Assembly: GCF_000284375.1 (NCBI RefSeq)
Contig: NC_017249.1
Coordinates: 1,590,001-1,654,000, forward strand
DNA: 64,000 nt
Origin: Bradyrhizobium japonicum USDA 6
Lineage (GTDB): Bacteria > Pseudomonadota > Alphaproteobacteria > Rhizobiales > Xanthobacteraceae
Direction of reading: 5' to 3'
Below, one piece after another: positions 15,145 through 24,026 of the stretch. Every line of letters starts with the position of its first letter. Within the stretch, counting starts at the first letter, position 1. A program made the position numbers and the translations under genes. The notes beneath the pieces were generated by a model. It had not been told where the DNA came from. It saw only the letters and a program-made list of their open reading frames with translations, and searched no databases.

Positions 15145-16689
15145 CTAGATCTTCGCCGCCGTCTTCGGCCAGTACCGGTCGCGCAGATGCCGCTTTACCA
15201 GCTTGCCCGTCGGCGTGCGCGGCAGCTCGGCTTCGAAATCGATCGAGCGCGGGCATTTGATCGCCGAAAGACGTGTCTTGCAGTAGGCGATCAGGTCTGC
15301 CTCCAGAGCCTTGCCGGCGCGGCTCATGTCGTGCGGCTGCACCACCGCCTTCACCTCTTCGCCCATCTCCTCGTTCGGCACGCCGAACACGGCGACGTCG
15401 GCGATCTCGGGGTGGGTGATGAGAACGTCCTCGGTCTCCTGCGGGTAGATGTTCACCCCGCCCGAGATGATCATGTAGGACTTGCGGTCGGTGAGGAACA
15501 GGAAGCCGTCCTTGTCGAGATAGCCGACGTCGCCGAGCGTCGACCATCCCTTGGCGTTGTAGGCCTTCTTCGTCTTCTCAGGATCGTTGTGATAGGTGAA
15601 AACCGGCGCATCGGCGAAATAGACCGTGCCGATCTCGCCCGTCGGCTGCTCCTCGTCGTTCTCGTCCAGGATCTTGATCTTGCCGACCACGGCGCGGCCG
15701 ACGCTGCCGCGATGCTCCAGCCATTGCTGCGAATTGCAGACGGTGACGCCGTTGCCTTCGGAGCCGGCGTAATACTCGATCAGGATCGGTCCCCACCATT
15801 CGATCATCTTGGCTTTGACGTCGACGGGGCAGGGGGCAGCGGCGTGGATCGCGCCCTTCAGCGTCGAGACGTTGTACTTGGCGCGGACCTCGTCCGGCAG
15901 CTTCAGCATGCGCACGAACATGGTCGGCACCAGCTGTGACTGGGTGACCTTGTATTTTTCGACCAGCTTGAGAAAATCCTCGGCGTCAAAGTGTTCCATG
16001 ATGATGGAGGTGCCGCCGAGCACGATCGCCATCATGTTGAAGCGCAGCGGGGCCGCGTGATAGAGCGGCGCCGGCGAGAGATAGGTGCTCTCCGCATTCA
16101 TGCCGCACATGTCGGCGCAGAGCACGCGCAGGAAGGCGTTCGGCACGTCGATCTTGTTGCCCTCGAACGCTTTCTTGATGCCCTTCGGACGGCCGGTGGT
16201 GCCCGACGAATACAGCATGTCGTAGCCGGCGACTTCGTCCGCGATCGGCGTTGTCGGCTGTGCGGACGCTTCCTTGTCGTAGGAGCGGAAGCCGGACTGG
16301 GGCTCGTCGACCATGTAGAAGATCGGCTCGCCCGCGGTCCCCTTGATCAGGGCCTTGATCTGGTCGGCGCATTTCGGCGTGGTGATCACGACCTTGGCGC
16401 CGCAATCGCCGATGATGTAGTCGATCTCGTCCTGCTTCAGATAGCGGCTGATGGCGGTGTAATAGAGCCCGCTGCGTTGCGCCGCCCAGCAGATCTCCAT
16501 GAACGCGAGACGGTTTTCCATCAAGAGCGCGATGTGGTCGCCGGCCTTCAGGCCGAGCGAGCGGAACAGGTTCGCGCCCTGGTTCGAGAGCTCGTCGAGC
16601 TCGCGATAGGTGATCGCCTTGCCGGTCCCGGCCATCTGGTAGGCGATCTTGTCGGGCGTCGTGCTGGCGTAGATGGAGGGATGGGTCAT
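15145..16689 (-). CDS. Acyl-CoA synthetase (AMP-binding ligase)
   Basis: A 514-residue ATP-dependent carboxylate-CoA ligase. The P-loop is LYSSGTTGRPKGI; the core motif YYAGSEGNG and the hinge region DVGYLDKDGFLFLTDRKSYMIISGG are intact, as is the C-terminal catalytic Lys in RTPTGKLVKR. It resembles FadD3/long-chain or alicyclic acid ligases, as used to activate steroid-side-chain or cycloalkyl acids. The start at 16689 (MTHPSIYAS) excludes an extension running into a repeat. It lies at the far left of the beta-oxidation cluster and would feed the thiolase and dehydrogenases. Confidence 0.88.
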   Translation of the reverse strand: MTHPSIYASTTPDKIAYQMAGTGKAITYRELDELSNQGANLFRSLGLKAGDHIALLMENRLAFMEICWAAQRSGLYYTAISRYLKQDEIDYIIGDCGAKVVITTPKCADQIKALIKGTAGEPIFYMVDEPQSGFRSYDKEASAQPTTPIADEVAGYDMLYSSGTTGRPKGIKKAFEGNKIDVPNAFLRVLCADMCGMNAESTYLSPAPLYHAAPLRFNMMAIVLGGTSIIMEHFDAEDFLKLVEKYKVTQSQLVPTMFVRMLKLPDEVRAKYNVSTLKGAIHAAAPCPVDVKAKMIEWWGPILIEYYAGSEGNGVTVCNSQQWLEHRGSVGRAVVGKIKILDENDEEQPTGEIGTVYFADAPVFTYHNDPEKTKKAYNAKGWSTLGDVGYLDKDGFLFLTDRKSYMIISGGVNIYPQETEDVLITHPEIADVAVFGVPNEEMGEEVKAVVQPHDMSRAGKALEADLIAYCKTRLSAIKCPRSIDFEAELPRTPTGKLVKRHLRDRYWPKTAAKI

Positions 16690-16710
16690 CGCGGATATCT
16701 CGCAACAGAG

Positions 16711-16860
16711 AAGGTGTCGTCCCGGCCTGGTGCGCAATTGAGCACGGGAGCCGGGACCCATAACCACCGTTCCAAATTGTTGAAACGCGATGTCGCCCCA
16801 GCTCGCCCTAACCACAAATTCCCGTGGTTATGGGTCCCGGCGTTTGCCGGGACGACACCT
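16711..16860. repeat. Palindromic intergenic repeat (copy 6)
   Basis: Long inverted repeat: GTGTCGTCCCGGC...GGGACCCATAACCA is mirrored by TGGTTATGGGTCCCGGCG...GGGACGACAC. The transcript could form one extended hairpin between the thiolase and ligase genes, possibly separating their expression. Confidence 0.8.
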
Positions 16861-16892
16861 TTAATGTGGCTGCGACTTACCGACGTCTCGGC

Positions 16893-18065
16893 TTACAGCC
16901 GCTCCACGATCGTCACGTTGGCCATGCCGCCGCCTTCGCACATGGTCTGCAGGCCATAGCGCTTACCGCGCTGGTGCAGGGCGTGGACCAGCGTCGTCAT
17001 CAGCTTGGTGCCGGAGCCGCCGAGCGGATGGCCGAGCGCGATGGCGCCGCCGTTGACGTTGAGGCGGGACGGATCGGCGCCGGTGGTCTTGAGCCAGCCG
17101 GTCGGCACCGAGGCGAAGGCCTCGTTGACTTCGAACAGATCGATGTCGTCGACCTTCATGCCGGCCTTCTCCAGTGCGCGCTTGGTGGCGTGCAGCGGAG
17201 CATCGAGCATGATGACGGGATCGCCGCCGGTCATGGTCATGTGATGGATTCGCGCCAGCGGCGTGAGGCCGAGCTGCTTGAGGCCGCGCTCGTTCACCAC
17301 CATCACGCCGGAAGCGCCGTCGCAGATCTGGCTGGCGCTGGCCGCGGTGAGCTTGCCGTTCTCGGCGATCAGCTTGACGCCCTTGATGCCGTCGAGCGTG
17401 GCGTCGAAGCGGATGCCCTCGTCGATGTGGTGGGTGTCTTTGCTGCCGTCGGCGCGGGTGATCTCGAGCGGCACGATCTCCTTCTTGAAGTGGCCGGCTT
17501 GCGTCGCCGCGATCGCGCGCTGATGACTGTTGAAGGAGTATTCGTCGAGATCATCCTTCGACAGCCCGTACTTCTCCGCCATCATCTCCGCGCCGGTGAA
17601 CTGGCTGAACACGATGTTCGGATACTTCGCCTCGATGCCCGGGCTCTTGTAGTTGCCAAAGCCGTTCTTGGCCGGAAGCTGCGAGGACAGGCCCATCGGC
17701 ACGCGCGTCATCGATTCCACGCCGGCGGCGATCACCACGTCCATCGTGCCGGACATCACGGCTTGCGCCGCGAAGTGCAGCGCCTGCTGCGAGGAGCCGC
17801 ACTGGCGGTCTATCGAGGTGCCCGGAACGCTCTCCGGCAGCTTCGAGGCCATGATCGCGTTGCGCGCGACGTTGTTGGACTGCTCACCGACCTGCATGAC
17901 GCAGCCCATGATCACGTCCTCGACCAGGGCGGGATCGACCTTGGTGCGATCGACCAGCTCGTCCAGCACCTTGGCGGCGAGATCGGCCGGATGCCAGCCG
18001 GCGAGGCGGCCCCCCTTGCGCCCGCCCGCGGTACGCGCAGCGGCGACGATGTAAGCCTCGGCCAT
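16893..18065 (-). CDS. Acetyl-CoA acyltransferase (thiolase)
   Basis: A 390-residue thiolase catalysing the last, C-C cleaving step of beta-oxidation. All catalytic residues are present: nucleophile in DRQCGSSQQA (C89), His in GGAIALGHPLGGSG (H346) and the second Cys in MCEGGGMAN (C376). The overall pattern is FadA5/degradative-like rather than biosynthetic. It is transcribed away from the TetR gene at 18222; together they define a divergent control region. It probably pairs with the SDR dehydrogenase and crotonase encoded to the right. Confidence 0.92.
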   Translation of the reverse strand: MAEAYIVAAARTAGGRKGGRLAGWHPADLAAKVLDELVDRTKVDPALVEDVIMGCVMQVGEQSNNVARNAIMASKLPESVPGTSIDRQCGSSQQALHFAAQAVMSGTMDVVIAAGVESMTRVPMGLSSQLPAKNGFGNYKSPGIEAKYPNIVFSQFTGAEMMAEKYGLSKDDLDEYSFNSHQRAIAATQAGHFKKEIVPLEITRADGSKDTHHIDEGIRFDATLDGIKGVKLIAENGKLTAASASQICDGASGVMVVNERGLKQLGLTPLARIHHMTMTGGDPVIMLDAPLHATKRALEKAGMKVDDIDLFEVNEAFASVPTGWLKTTGADPSRLNVNGGAIALGHPLGGSGTKLMTTLVHALHQRGKRYGLQTMCEGGGMANVTIVERL

Positions 18066-18133
18066 GTCGGTCTCTCCCTGGATTGTTCTCTATCGAGTTG
18101 GATTGTCGGCGCGGATTTAATGGGCGCGATATC

Positions 18134-18156
18134 GTTTAGTCAATCGATCAATTAAC
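18134..18156. promoter_or_regulatory. Possible TetR operator between thiolase and TetR genes
   Basis: An AT-rich, partly symmetric element, GTTTAGTCAATCGATCAATT, centred on ATCGAT in the divergent intergenic region. Symmetry is imperfect and the assignment rests mainly on position. Confidence 0.3.
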
Positions 18157-18221
18157 TCTTGTGATGAGGCGCTGCTTCGGCTTATCTGCGGCCGCTTCAA
18201 CCGGCGAGACCAGGGAACTCC

Positions 18222-18881
18222 GTGACTACCAGCGTACCGAACAGGCTCCCGAGCGGAAAGAATTCCACGGCAGAGAAATTGCTCGTGGCCGCGAGCGAGC
18301 TGATGATCGAACGCTCCTCGATCGAGATCTCGCTCTCCGACATCGCCCAGAAGTCGGGCGCCAATGCCGCGCTGGTCAAATATCATTTCGGCAACAAGGA
18401 CGGCCTCTTGCTGGCGCTGCTCGCGCGCGATGCCGCGACCGAGATGTCCAACCTGGAATATCTGCTGGCGCAACCGATCACATCGACGGCGAAGCTGAAG
18501 CTGCACATCGCCGGCATCATCCGCGCCTATTACCGGTTCCCCTACATGAACCGGCTGATCCACTACCTGCTGCATGAGACCAATGCGGGCTCTGCCGACG
18601 AAGTCTCAAAGTTCTTCGTCGCGCCGCTGCTTGATTTCCATCGCCGCCTGCTCGCTGAGGGCATCAGCCGCGGCGAGTTCCGCGCCACCGATCCAGTGCT
18701 GTTCTACACCAGCCTGATCGGCGCCTGCGATCACCTGTTCTTCGGCCGGCACGCGATGTCTCGCGCGACCGGCGTCGGTCCGGTCACCGATGACGTCTGC
18801 CGGCAATACATCAAGCACATGGAAACGCTGATCTGCGGCGGCATCCTCACGCAAGCCGGGGAAGCGGCCGCGGCCGGATAA
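18222..18881 (+). CDS. TetR-family transcriptional regulator
   Basis: A 219-residue regulator. The DNA-binding helices are at about residues 18-62 (LSDIAQKSGANAALVKYHFGNKDGLL). The remainder is the usual helical ligand-binding and dimer domain. TetR proteins at such loci generally bind an acyl-CoA or the acid and release repression. The start codon is GTG with AGGGA upstream. Position between a divergent thiolase and co-directional dehydrogenase/hydratase genes suggests control of the whole CoA-ester cluster from 15 to 26.6 kb. Confidence 0.88.
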   Translation: MTTSVPNRLPSGKNSTAEKLLVAASELMIERSSIEISLSDIAQKSGANAALVKYHFGNKDGLLLALLARDAATEMSNLEYLLAQPITSTAKLKLHIAGIIRAYYRFPYMNRLIHYLLHETNAGSADEVSKFFVAPLLDFHRRLLAEGISRGEFRATDPVLFYTSLIGACDHLFFGRHAMSRATGVGPVTDDVCRQYIKHMETLICGGILTQAGEAAAAG

Positions 18882-18948
18882 TCCGGCCATCACTCTCAAG
18901 TCTAGAGAAGAAACGCCCAAGGAAAAGGCAGAGGAAAGGTAGCTTACG

Positions 18949-19707
18949 ATGGAGTTGAAAGACGTAGCCGTTCTCATCACCGGCGGTGGTTCGGGCCTCG
19001 GTGAGGCCACCGCCCGCGCCATGGCGGCCAAGGGCGCCAGGATCGGCGTGATCGACCAGAACAAGGACAACGCCGAGAAAGTCGCCGCCGAGGTGAAGGG
19101 CGTAGCCCTCCATGCCGACGTCACCAGCGAAGAGCAGATCAAGGCGGCGATCGCGAAGGCGGAAGCCGCGCACGGCGTCGCCCGCGTACTGATGAACTGC
19201 GCTGGCATCGGCGGCTCGCAGCGCATCGTCGGCCGCGACGGCGTCTATCCGCTCGAAAAGTTCGCGCGCATCATCAACGTCAACCTGATCGGCACCTTCA
19301 ACTGCCTGCGCCTGTTCGCCGAGCGCCTCGTCACGATCGAGCCGGTCGGCGAAGAGCGCGGCGTCATCATCAACACGGCTTCGGTGGCCGCCTATGAAGG
19401 TCAGATCGGCCAGATCGCCTATTCGGCCTCGAAGGGCGGCGTCGTCGGCCTGACCCTGCCGGCCGCGCGCGACCTCGCCAGCCAGAAGATCCGCGTCAAC
19501 ACCATCGCGCCCGGCCTGTTCTTCACGCCGTTGCTGATGGGTCTGAACGAGGAAGCCCGCAAGAGCCTGGGCGCCCAGGTGCCGCATCCCTCGCGCCTCG
19601 GCGATGCCAAGGAATACGGCGCGCTCGCGGTGCATATCGTCGAGAACGCGATGCTCAACGGCGAGACCATCCGTCTCGACGGCGCCATCCGTATGGCTCC
19701 GCGGTAG
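18949..19707 (+). CDS. 3-hydroxyacyl-CoA dehydrogenase, HSD10-type SDR
   Basis: A 252-residue short-chain dehydrogenase. The NAD motif is TGGGSGLGEA (residues 11-20), with an Asp after the second strand (VIDQNKD) that favours NAD. The catalytic triad is S145, Y158 and K162 (YSASK). The C-terminal segments FTPLLMGL, PHPSRLGDAKEYGALAVHI and GETIRLDGAIRM are typical of 17-beta-HSD type 10, which oxidises 3-hydroxyacyl-CoA in beta-oxidation. It follows the TetR gene by 67 bases with a GAGGAAAGG ribosome site. Confidence 0.9.
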   Translation: MELKDVAVLITGGGSGLGEATARAMAAKGARIGVIDQNKDNAEKVAAEVKGVALHADVTSEEQIKAAIAKAEAAHGVARVLMNCAGIGGSQRIVGRDGVYPLEKFARIINVNLIGTFNCLRLFAERLVTIEPVGEERGVIINTASVAAYEGQIGQIAYSASKGGVVGLTLPAARDLASQKIRVNTIAPGLFFTPLLMGLNEEARKSLGAQVPHPSRLGDAKEYGALAVHIVENAMLNGETIRLDGAIRMAPR

Positions 19708-19721
19708 TAGAGGCGTACTCC

Positions 19722-19865
19722 GCTGCCGTCCTTCTCCCCTGGTGGGAGCAGGTGGCGCGAAGCGCCGGATGAGGGGTTCTCTCCGCGGAGACAGACCCCT
19801 CACCCAAGCGAACTCTGGGCTCACAGCGATCATGCCCTCTCCCACAAGGGGAGAGGGCGCAGCAA
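19722..19865. repeat. Palindromic intergenic repeat (copy 7)
   Basis: Blocks CTTCTCCCCTGGTGGGAG, GATGAGGGGTTCTCTCCGCG and CCCTCTCCCACAAGGGGAGA; related to copy 4. It lies within the presumed operon between the SDR and crotonase genes. Confidence 0.65.
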
Positions 19866-19901
19866 TCGGCACCGCGATCGGCGGCAAGCAGGAGCGCTCC
19901 C

Positions 19902-20708
19902 ATGTCCCAACCGCTGCTGATCGAGCACAACGACGGCGTCGACACGGTGACGCTCAATCGTCCTGAAAGCCTCAACGCGCTCGATCCCGCGCTGATCGAG
20001 GCGCTCAACGTCTATTTCCAGGGCCTCCAGCGCAACCGCGACACGCGCGTCGTCGTGCTGCGCGGCGCCGGCAAGAATTTTTGCGCCGGCCTCGACCTCA
20101 AGGCGGCGATGGCCCGCCGTGTCGGGCAGCAGGAACTACCCGGCGTCACCGAGACGCTCGACTCGCAGCGCCGCATCGCCGACATCGTGATGCTGATGCG
20201 GCGTTGTCCGCAGCCGATCATCTCGCTGGTGCAGGGCGCGGCGGCCGGCGGCGGGTTCGCGCTGGCACTTGCCTCCGATATCCGCATCGCGACAAAGTCG
20301 GCGCGGATGAACTGTGCCTTCATCAAGCTTGGCCTTGGCGGCTGCGATATCGGTACCAGCTACTTTCTGCCGCGGCTCGTCGGCGTCTCCGTCGCATCCG
20401 AATTGATCCTCACCGGGCGCTTCATCGGCGCGGAGCGTGCGCTCGCGGTCGGGCTCGTCTCGGAAGTCGTCGACGAAGACAAACTCGACGAAGCCGCTGA
20501 ACCTTACGTCGATGCGATGATGACGGCCTCGCCCGTGGGGCTGCGCCTGTCAAAAGAATGTCTCAACATGAGCGTCGATGCGGGGGCGCTGGAATCCGTG
20601 ATCGCGATGGAGGACCGCAACCAGGTCTTGTGCAGCCGCTCCGAGGAATTTTCGGAAGGCGTCAGGGCCTTCCTTGAGAAGCGAAAGCCTGTCTATATCA
20701 GGCGCTGA
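19902..20708 (+). CDS. Enoyl-CoA hydratase/isomerase (crotonase) family protein lacking both canonical Glu
   Basis: A 268-residue crotonase-fold protein. The oxyanion-hole segments are present (NFCAGLDLKAA and AAAGGGFALALASD). The first catalytic Glu of classical hydratases is replaced by A120 (GGGFA), and the second by F140 (CAFIKLG). An Asp appears further on (GGCDIGTSYFL, D149), near where dienoyl-CoA isomerases carry an acidic residue. It is therefore unlikely to be a standard two-Glu hydratase; an isomerase, hydrolase or lyase-type reaction is possible. It sits directly upstream of the feruloyl-CoA synthetase-like gene. Confidence 0.85.
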   Translation: MSQPLLIEHNDGVDTVTLNRPESLNALDPALIEALNVYFQGLQRNRDTRVVVLRGAGKNFCAGLDLKAAMARRVGQQELPGVTETLDSQRRIADIVMLMRRCPQPIISLVQGAAAGGGFALALASDIRIATKSARMNCAFIKLGLGGCDIGTSYFLPRLVGVSVASELILTGRFIGAERALAVGLVSEVVDEDKLDEAAEPYVDAMMTASPVGLRLSKECLNMSVDAGALESVIAMEDRNQVLCSRSEEFSEGVRAFLEKRKPVYIRR

Positions 20709-20752
20709 AACGAGAACGATCCGCAAAGGACGATAATTCCGGGAGACGCAAA

Positions 20753-22624
20753 ATGAGTGGAAGCGCGGCGGCCGTGATGACGAAGCCCGCCTTTCGCAAG
20801 GTGGAGTGGCTGGCGCGCGACATCGACGTCGAGCGCCGCGGCGACGGCACGGTGGTGCTGAAGTCGCGCATTCCGCTGCAAGCCTACGAGACGCATCTTC
20901 CGGCCTCGCTGGCGAAATGGGCGAGGCAAGCGCCTGAGCGCATCTGGCTCGCGCAGCGCTGTGGAGCGAACCGCGAATGGCGCAAGGTCTCCTACGGCGA
21001 GGCCAAGCGTACCGTGGATGCGCTGACGCAGGCGCTGCTCAATCTCAGGCTCGACGGACGCCCGGTGACCATTCTCTCCGGCAACTCGATCGAGCATGCG
21101 CTGATGACGCAGGCCGCGATGCAGGCGCGCTCGCCGGCGGCCCCGGTGTCGCCGGCCTACTCCCTGATGAGCCATGATCACGTCAAGCTGAAATATCTGT
21201 TCGACCTGATCAAGCCGGCCGTGGTGATGGTGCAGGACGGCCCGACCTTCGAGAAGGCGCTGAACGCACTCGACCTCACCGGAGCCACCGTCGTTCACGT
21301 TGCGCGTCCCTGCGACGGCATCACGAGCGTCAGCTTTGCCGAGCTCGCGGCGACGTCCGTGACCGCCGATGTCGAAGCATCGATCGCGAAGATCACGCCG
21401 CAGACCGTGGGCAAACTGTTGTTCACCTCCGGCTCGACCGGCATGCCCAAGGCGGTCATCAACACGCAAGAGATGATGTGCGCCAATGCGGCGATGATGA
21501 TGCAGGTGCGGCCGCGCGATCCCAGCGGTCCGATCTCGACCATGCTGGACTGGATGCCATGGAACCACACCATGGGCGGTAACGCGGCGTTTCACCCGGT
21601 GCTGGTCGATGGTGGCACGCTCTATATCGATGACGGCCGGCCGATGCCGGGCCAGTTCGAGGAGACGCTGCGGAATCTGCGCGAGATCTCACCGACCTAT
21701 TACGCCAATGTGCCGGCCGGCTATGCCGCGCTCGCGGCGGCCATGGAGAAGGACGATGCGCTGTGCCGCTCGTTCTTCAAGAACCTCTCGATCATGGCCT
21801 ATGGCGGCGCGCGCCTGCCCGACGATCTCTATGAGCGCATGCAGGCCCTCGCCGTGAAGACGACCGGCGAGCGCATCGTGTTCTACACCGGCTGGGGCTC
21901 GACCGAGACGGCGCCGACCTCGACCGGCACCTATTGGGACACCGAGCGCGTCGGCCTGATTGGCCTGCCGTTCCCCGGCGTCGAATTGAAGATGGTGCCG
22001 TGCGACTCGAAATACGAATTGCGCCTGCGCGGCGTCAACGTCACGCCCGGCTATTTTGGTCAGCCAGACCTGACGAAGAAGATGTTCGACGAAGAAGGTT
22101 TCTACTGCATCGGCGATGCCGGCATCTTCGTCGACGATGCCGATCCGGTGAAGGGCATCATCTTTGCTGGGCGTGTCGTCGAAGACTTCAAGCTCACCAC
22201 TGGTACCTTCGTGCATGTCGGGTCGCTCCGCACCGATGCGATTGCCGCGGCGACGCCCGTTGTGCATGACGCGTTGGTTGCGGGACAGGATCAATGCTCG
22301 ATCGGTCTGCTGGCCTGGCCCAATCTGCATGCGTGTCGCCAGCTGGCCGGCAATCCCGATCTGAGCTTCGAGGACGCCGTGAAGCATCCTGAGGTGATCG
22401 CCTGCTTCAGACGCGGCCTCGAAGCACACAATGCGGAATGTGGCGGCGCCAGCAGCCGCGCTATCGCGCGCGCAATGCTGATGGCCGAGCCGCCCTCCAT
22501 CGACGGCAATGAGCTCACCGACAAGGGCTACATCAACCAGCGCGCCGGCCTGGAACGCCGCGCGGCGTTGGTGCAGCGACTTTATGCCGACAAGCCGGAT
22601 CAGGACGTGATCGTGCTGCGATGA
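20753..22624 (+). CDS. Feruloyl-CoA synthetase-like acid-CoA ligase
   Basis: A 623-residue AMP-forming ligase, longer than typical FadD. The P-loop is LFTSGSTGMPKAV, followed by MLDWMPWNHTMGGN and GWGSTETAPTSTGTY, patterns shared with Fcs-type feruloyl/cinnamoyl-CoA synthetases. The distal Lys is in ELTDKGYINQRA. Fcs enzymes start degradation of hydroxycinnamates. However, the enoyl-CoA hydratase/lyase partner (Ech) that normally sits beside fcs is not obvious, since the adjacent crotonase lacks the usual Glu pair. GGGAGA precedes the ATG. Substrate may be another aryl-alkanoic acid. Confidence 0.85.
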   Translation: MSGSAAAVMTKPAFRKVEWLARDIDVERRGDGTVVLKSRIPLQAYETHLPASLAKWARQAPERIWLAQRCGANREWRKVSYGEAKRTVDALTQALLNLRLDGRPVTILSGNSIEHALMTQAAMQARSPAAPVSPAYSLMSHDHVKLKYLFDLIKPAVVMVQDGPTFEKALNALDLTGATVVHVARPCDGITSVSFAELAATSVTADVEASIAKITPQTVGKLLFTSGSTGMPKAVINTQEMMCANAAMMMQVRPRDPSGPISTMLDWMPWNHTMGGNAAFHPVLVDGGTLYIDDGRPMPGQFEETLRNLREISPTYYANVPAGYAALAAAMEKDDALCRSFFKNLSIMAYGGARLPDDLYERMQALAVKTTGERIVFYTGWGSTETAPTSTGTYWDTERVGLIGLPFPGVELKMVPCDSKYELRLRGVNVTPGYFGQPDLTKKMFDEEGFYCIGDAGIFVDDADPVKGIIFAGRVVEDFKLTTGTFVHVGSLRTDAIAAATPVVHDALVAGQDQCSIGLLAWPNLHACRQLAGNPDLSFEDAVKHPEVIACFRRGLEAHNAECGGASSRAIARAMLMAEPPSIDGNELTDKGYINQRAGLERRAALVQRLYADKPDQDVIVLR

Positions 22625-22644
22625 ATGCGCAACTCTCTCAACTC

Positions 22645-22742
22645 GTCATTCCGGGATGGCCCGAAGGGCCAGGCCCGGAATCCATAACCCCTTCTGGTGG
22701 ATATGGATTCCGGGCTCGCGCTCCGCGCGCCCCGGAATGACG
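22645..22742. repeat. Palindromic intergenic repeat (copy 8)
   Basis: Ends CGTCATTCCGGGATGGCCCG and GCGCCCCGGAATGACG with an inner GGATTCCGGGCTC / GGCCCGGAATCC pair. Same subclass as copy 3. Confidence 0.75.
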
Positions 22743-22782
22743 GCGCAGATAAATGACAACGAATAAGCAGAGGTAGCCCGCC

Positions 22783-23910
22783 ATGAACTTCGATTTCTCC
22801 GACGACCAGAAACAGCTCCGCGACCAGGCGCGCAAGTTCCTCGCCGAGAAGTGCTCGCCCAAGGCGGTCCGCGTCGTGCTCGACGGCAAGACTCCTTACG
22901 ACAAGGACCTGTGGAAGGGCCTCGCCGAGATGGGTTTTCTCGGCGTCGCAATCCCCGAGGAGTTCGGCGGCGCTGGCGCGGGCCATCTCGAGCTCTGCGT
23001 GATCGCGGAAGAGATGGGCCGGGCCAATGCGCCTGTGCCGTTTTCCTCGACGGTGTATCTTGCCGCCGAAGCGCTGTTGATCGCGGGCAGTGACGCACAG
23101 AAGAAGAAATGGCTGCCGGCGATCGCCTCGGGCGAGGCGATCGGCACGCTGGCGCTGTTCGAGGGCAAGGGCAATCCGTCGCCGAAGAACGTCAAGCTCA
23201 TCGCCGCGAACGGCGTGCTCAACGGCGTCAAGAAGCCGGTCGCCGATGGTGCGATCGCCGACTTCGCTGTCGTCGCCGCGCGCACCGGATCGAGCGGTCG
23301 CGACGGCGACATCTCGCTGTTCCTCGTCGACCTCAAGACCGGTGGCGTCGAGGTGAAAAACCTCACCAATCTCGATCCGACCCGCGGGCAGGCCGAGATC
23401 ACCTTCAAAGACTGCAAGGCGGAGCCGCTCGGCGCTGCCGGCGAGGGCTGGAGCATTTTGACCCAGGTGCTCGACCGCGCCGCGGTGCTGTGCGCGTTCG
23501 AGCAGGTCGGCGGCTCCGACCGCGCGCTGGAGATGGGCCGCGACTACGCGCTCGACCGCATCGCCTTCGGCCGCCAGATCGGCTCGTTCCAGGCGGTCAA
23601 GCACATGCTCGCGGACATGTATGTGTCGGCGACGCTGGCGCGCTCCAACAGCTATTACGGCGCCTGGGCGCTCTCGACCAACGCGGCCGAGCTGCCGGAA
23701 GCCGCAGCCGCCGCGCGCATCAGCGCGACGCAGGCGTTCCAGCACTGCGCCAAGAACAACATCCAGGTTCACGGCGGCATGGGTTTCACCTGGGAGTTCG
23801 ACTGCCACATGTACTACCGCCGCGCCAACGCCATGGCGCTGGGGCTCGGCAGCCTGTCCTACTGGGAAGACCAGTTGATCGACCGCATGCGCAAGAAGAA
23901 CGCGGCGTAA
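22783..23910 (+). CDS. Acyl-CoA dehydrogenase, small (PimD/FadE28-like) type
   Basis: A 375-residue flavoprotein. The N-terminal helical domain (FSDDQKQLRDQARKFLAEK), middle beta domain and C-terminal helices follow the family. The end reads IQVHGGMGFTWEFDCHMYYRRA, typical of the partner subunit of paired dehydrogenases such as PimD. In such systems a small and a large subunit act together on cyclic or branched acyl-CoA. Two large-type dehydrogenase genes follow, supporting this arrangement. Electrons would pass to ETF, which is not encoded here. Confidence 0.88.
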   Translation: MNFDFSDDQKQLRDQARKFLAEKCSPKAVRVVLDGKTPYDKDLWKGLAEMGFLGVAIPEEFGGAGAGHLELCVIAEEMGRANAPVPFSSTVYLAAEALLIAGSDAQKKKWLPAIASGEAIGTLALFEGKGNPSPKNVKLIAANGVLNGVKKPVADGAIADFAVVAARTGSSGRDGDISLFLVDLKTGGVEVKNLTNLDPTRGQAEITFKDCKAEPLGAAGEGWSILTQVLDRAAVLCAFEQVGGSDRALEMGRDYALDRIAFGRQIGSFQAVKHMLADMYVSATLARSNSYYGAWALSTNAAELPEAAAAARISATQAFQHCAKNNIQVHGGMGFTWEFDCHMYYRRANAMALGLGSLSYWEDQLIDRMRKKNAA

Positions 23911-23920
23911 CAGATGATTT

Positions 23921-24002
23921 GTAGGATGGGTAGAGCGTAGCGAAACCCATCATGACGCGGGTGGTCTAACAGATGGGTTTCGCTTCGCTCTACCCATCCT
24001 AC
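23921..24002. repeat. Palindromic intergenic repeat (copy 9), GTAGGATGGGTAGAGC type
   Basis: Near-perfect palindrome: GTAGGATGGGTAGAGCGTAG / CGCTCTACCCATCCTAC with CGAAACCCATC and GATGGGTTTCG inside. A different family from the GTGTCCCGG repeats; the copy at 26662 is a relative. Confidence 0.8.
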
Positions 24003-24026
24003 GACGCCGGCCAGGGATGAGAGACC

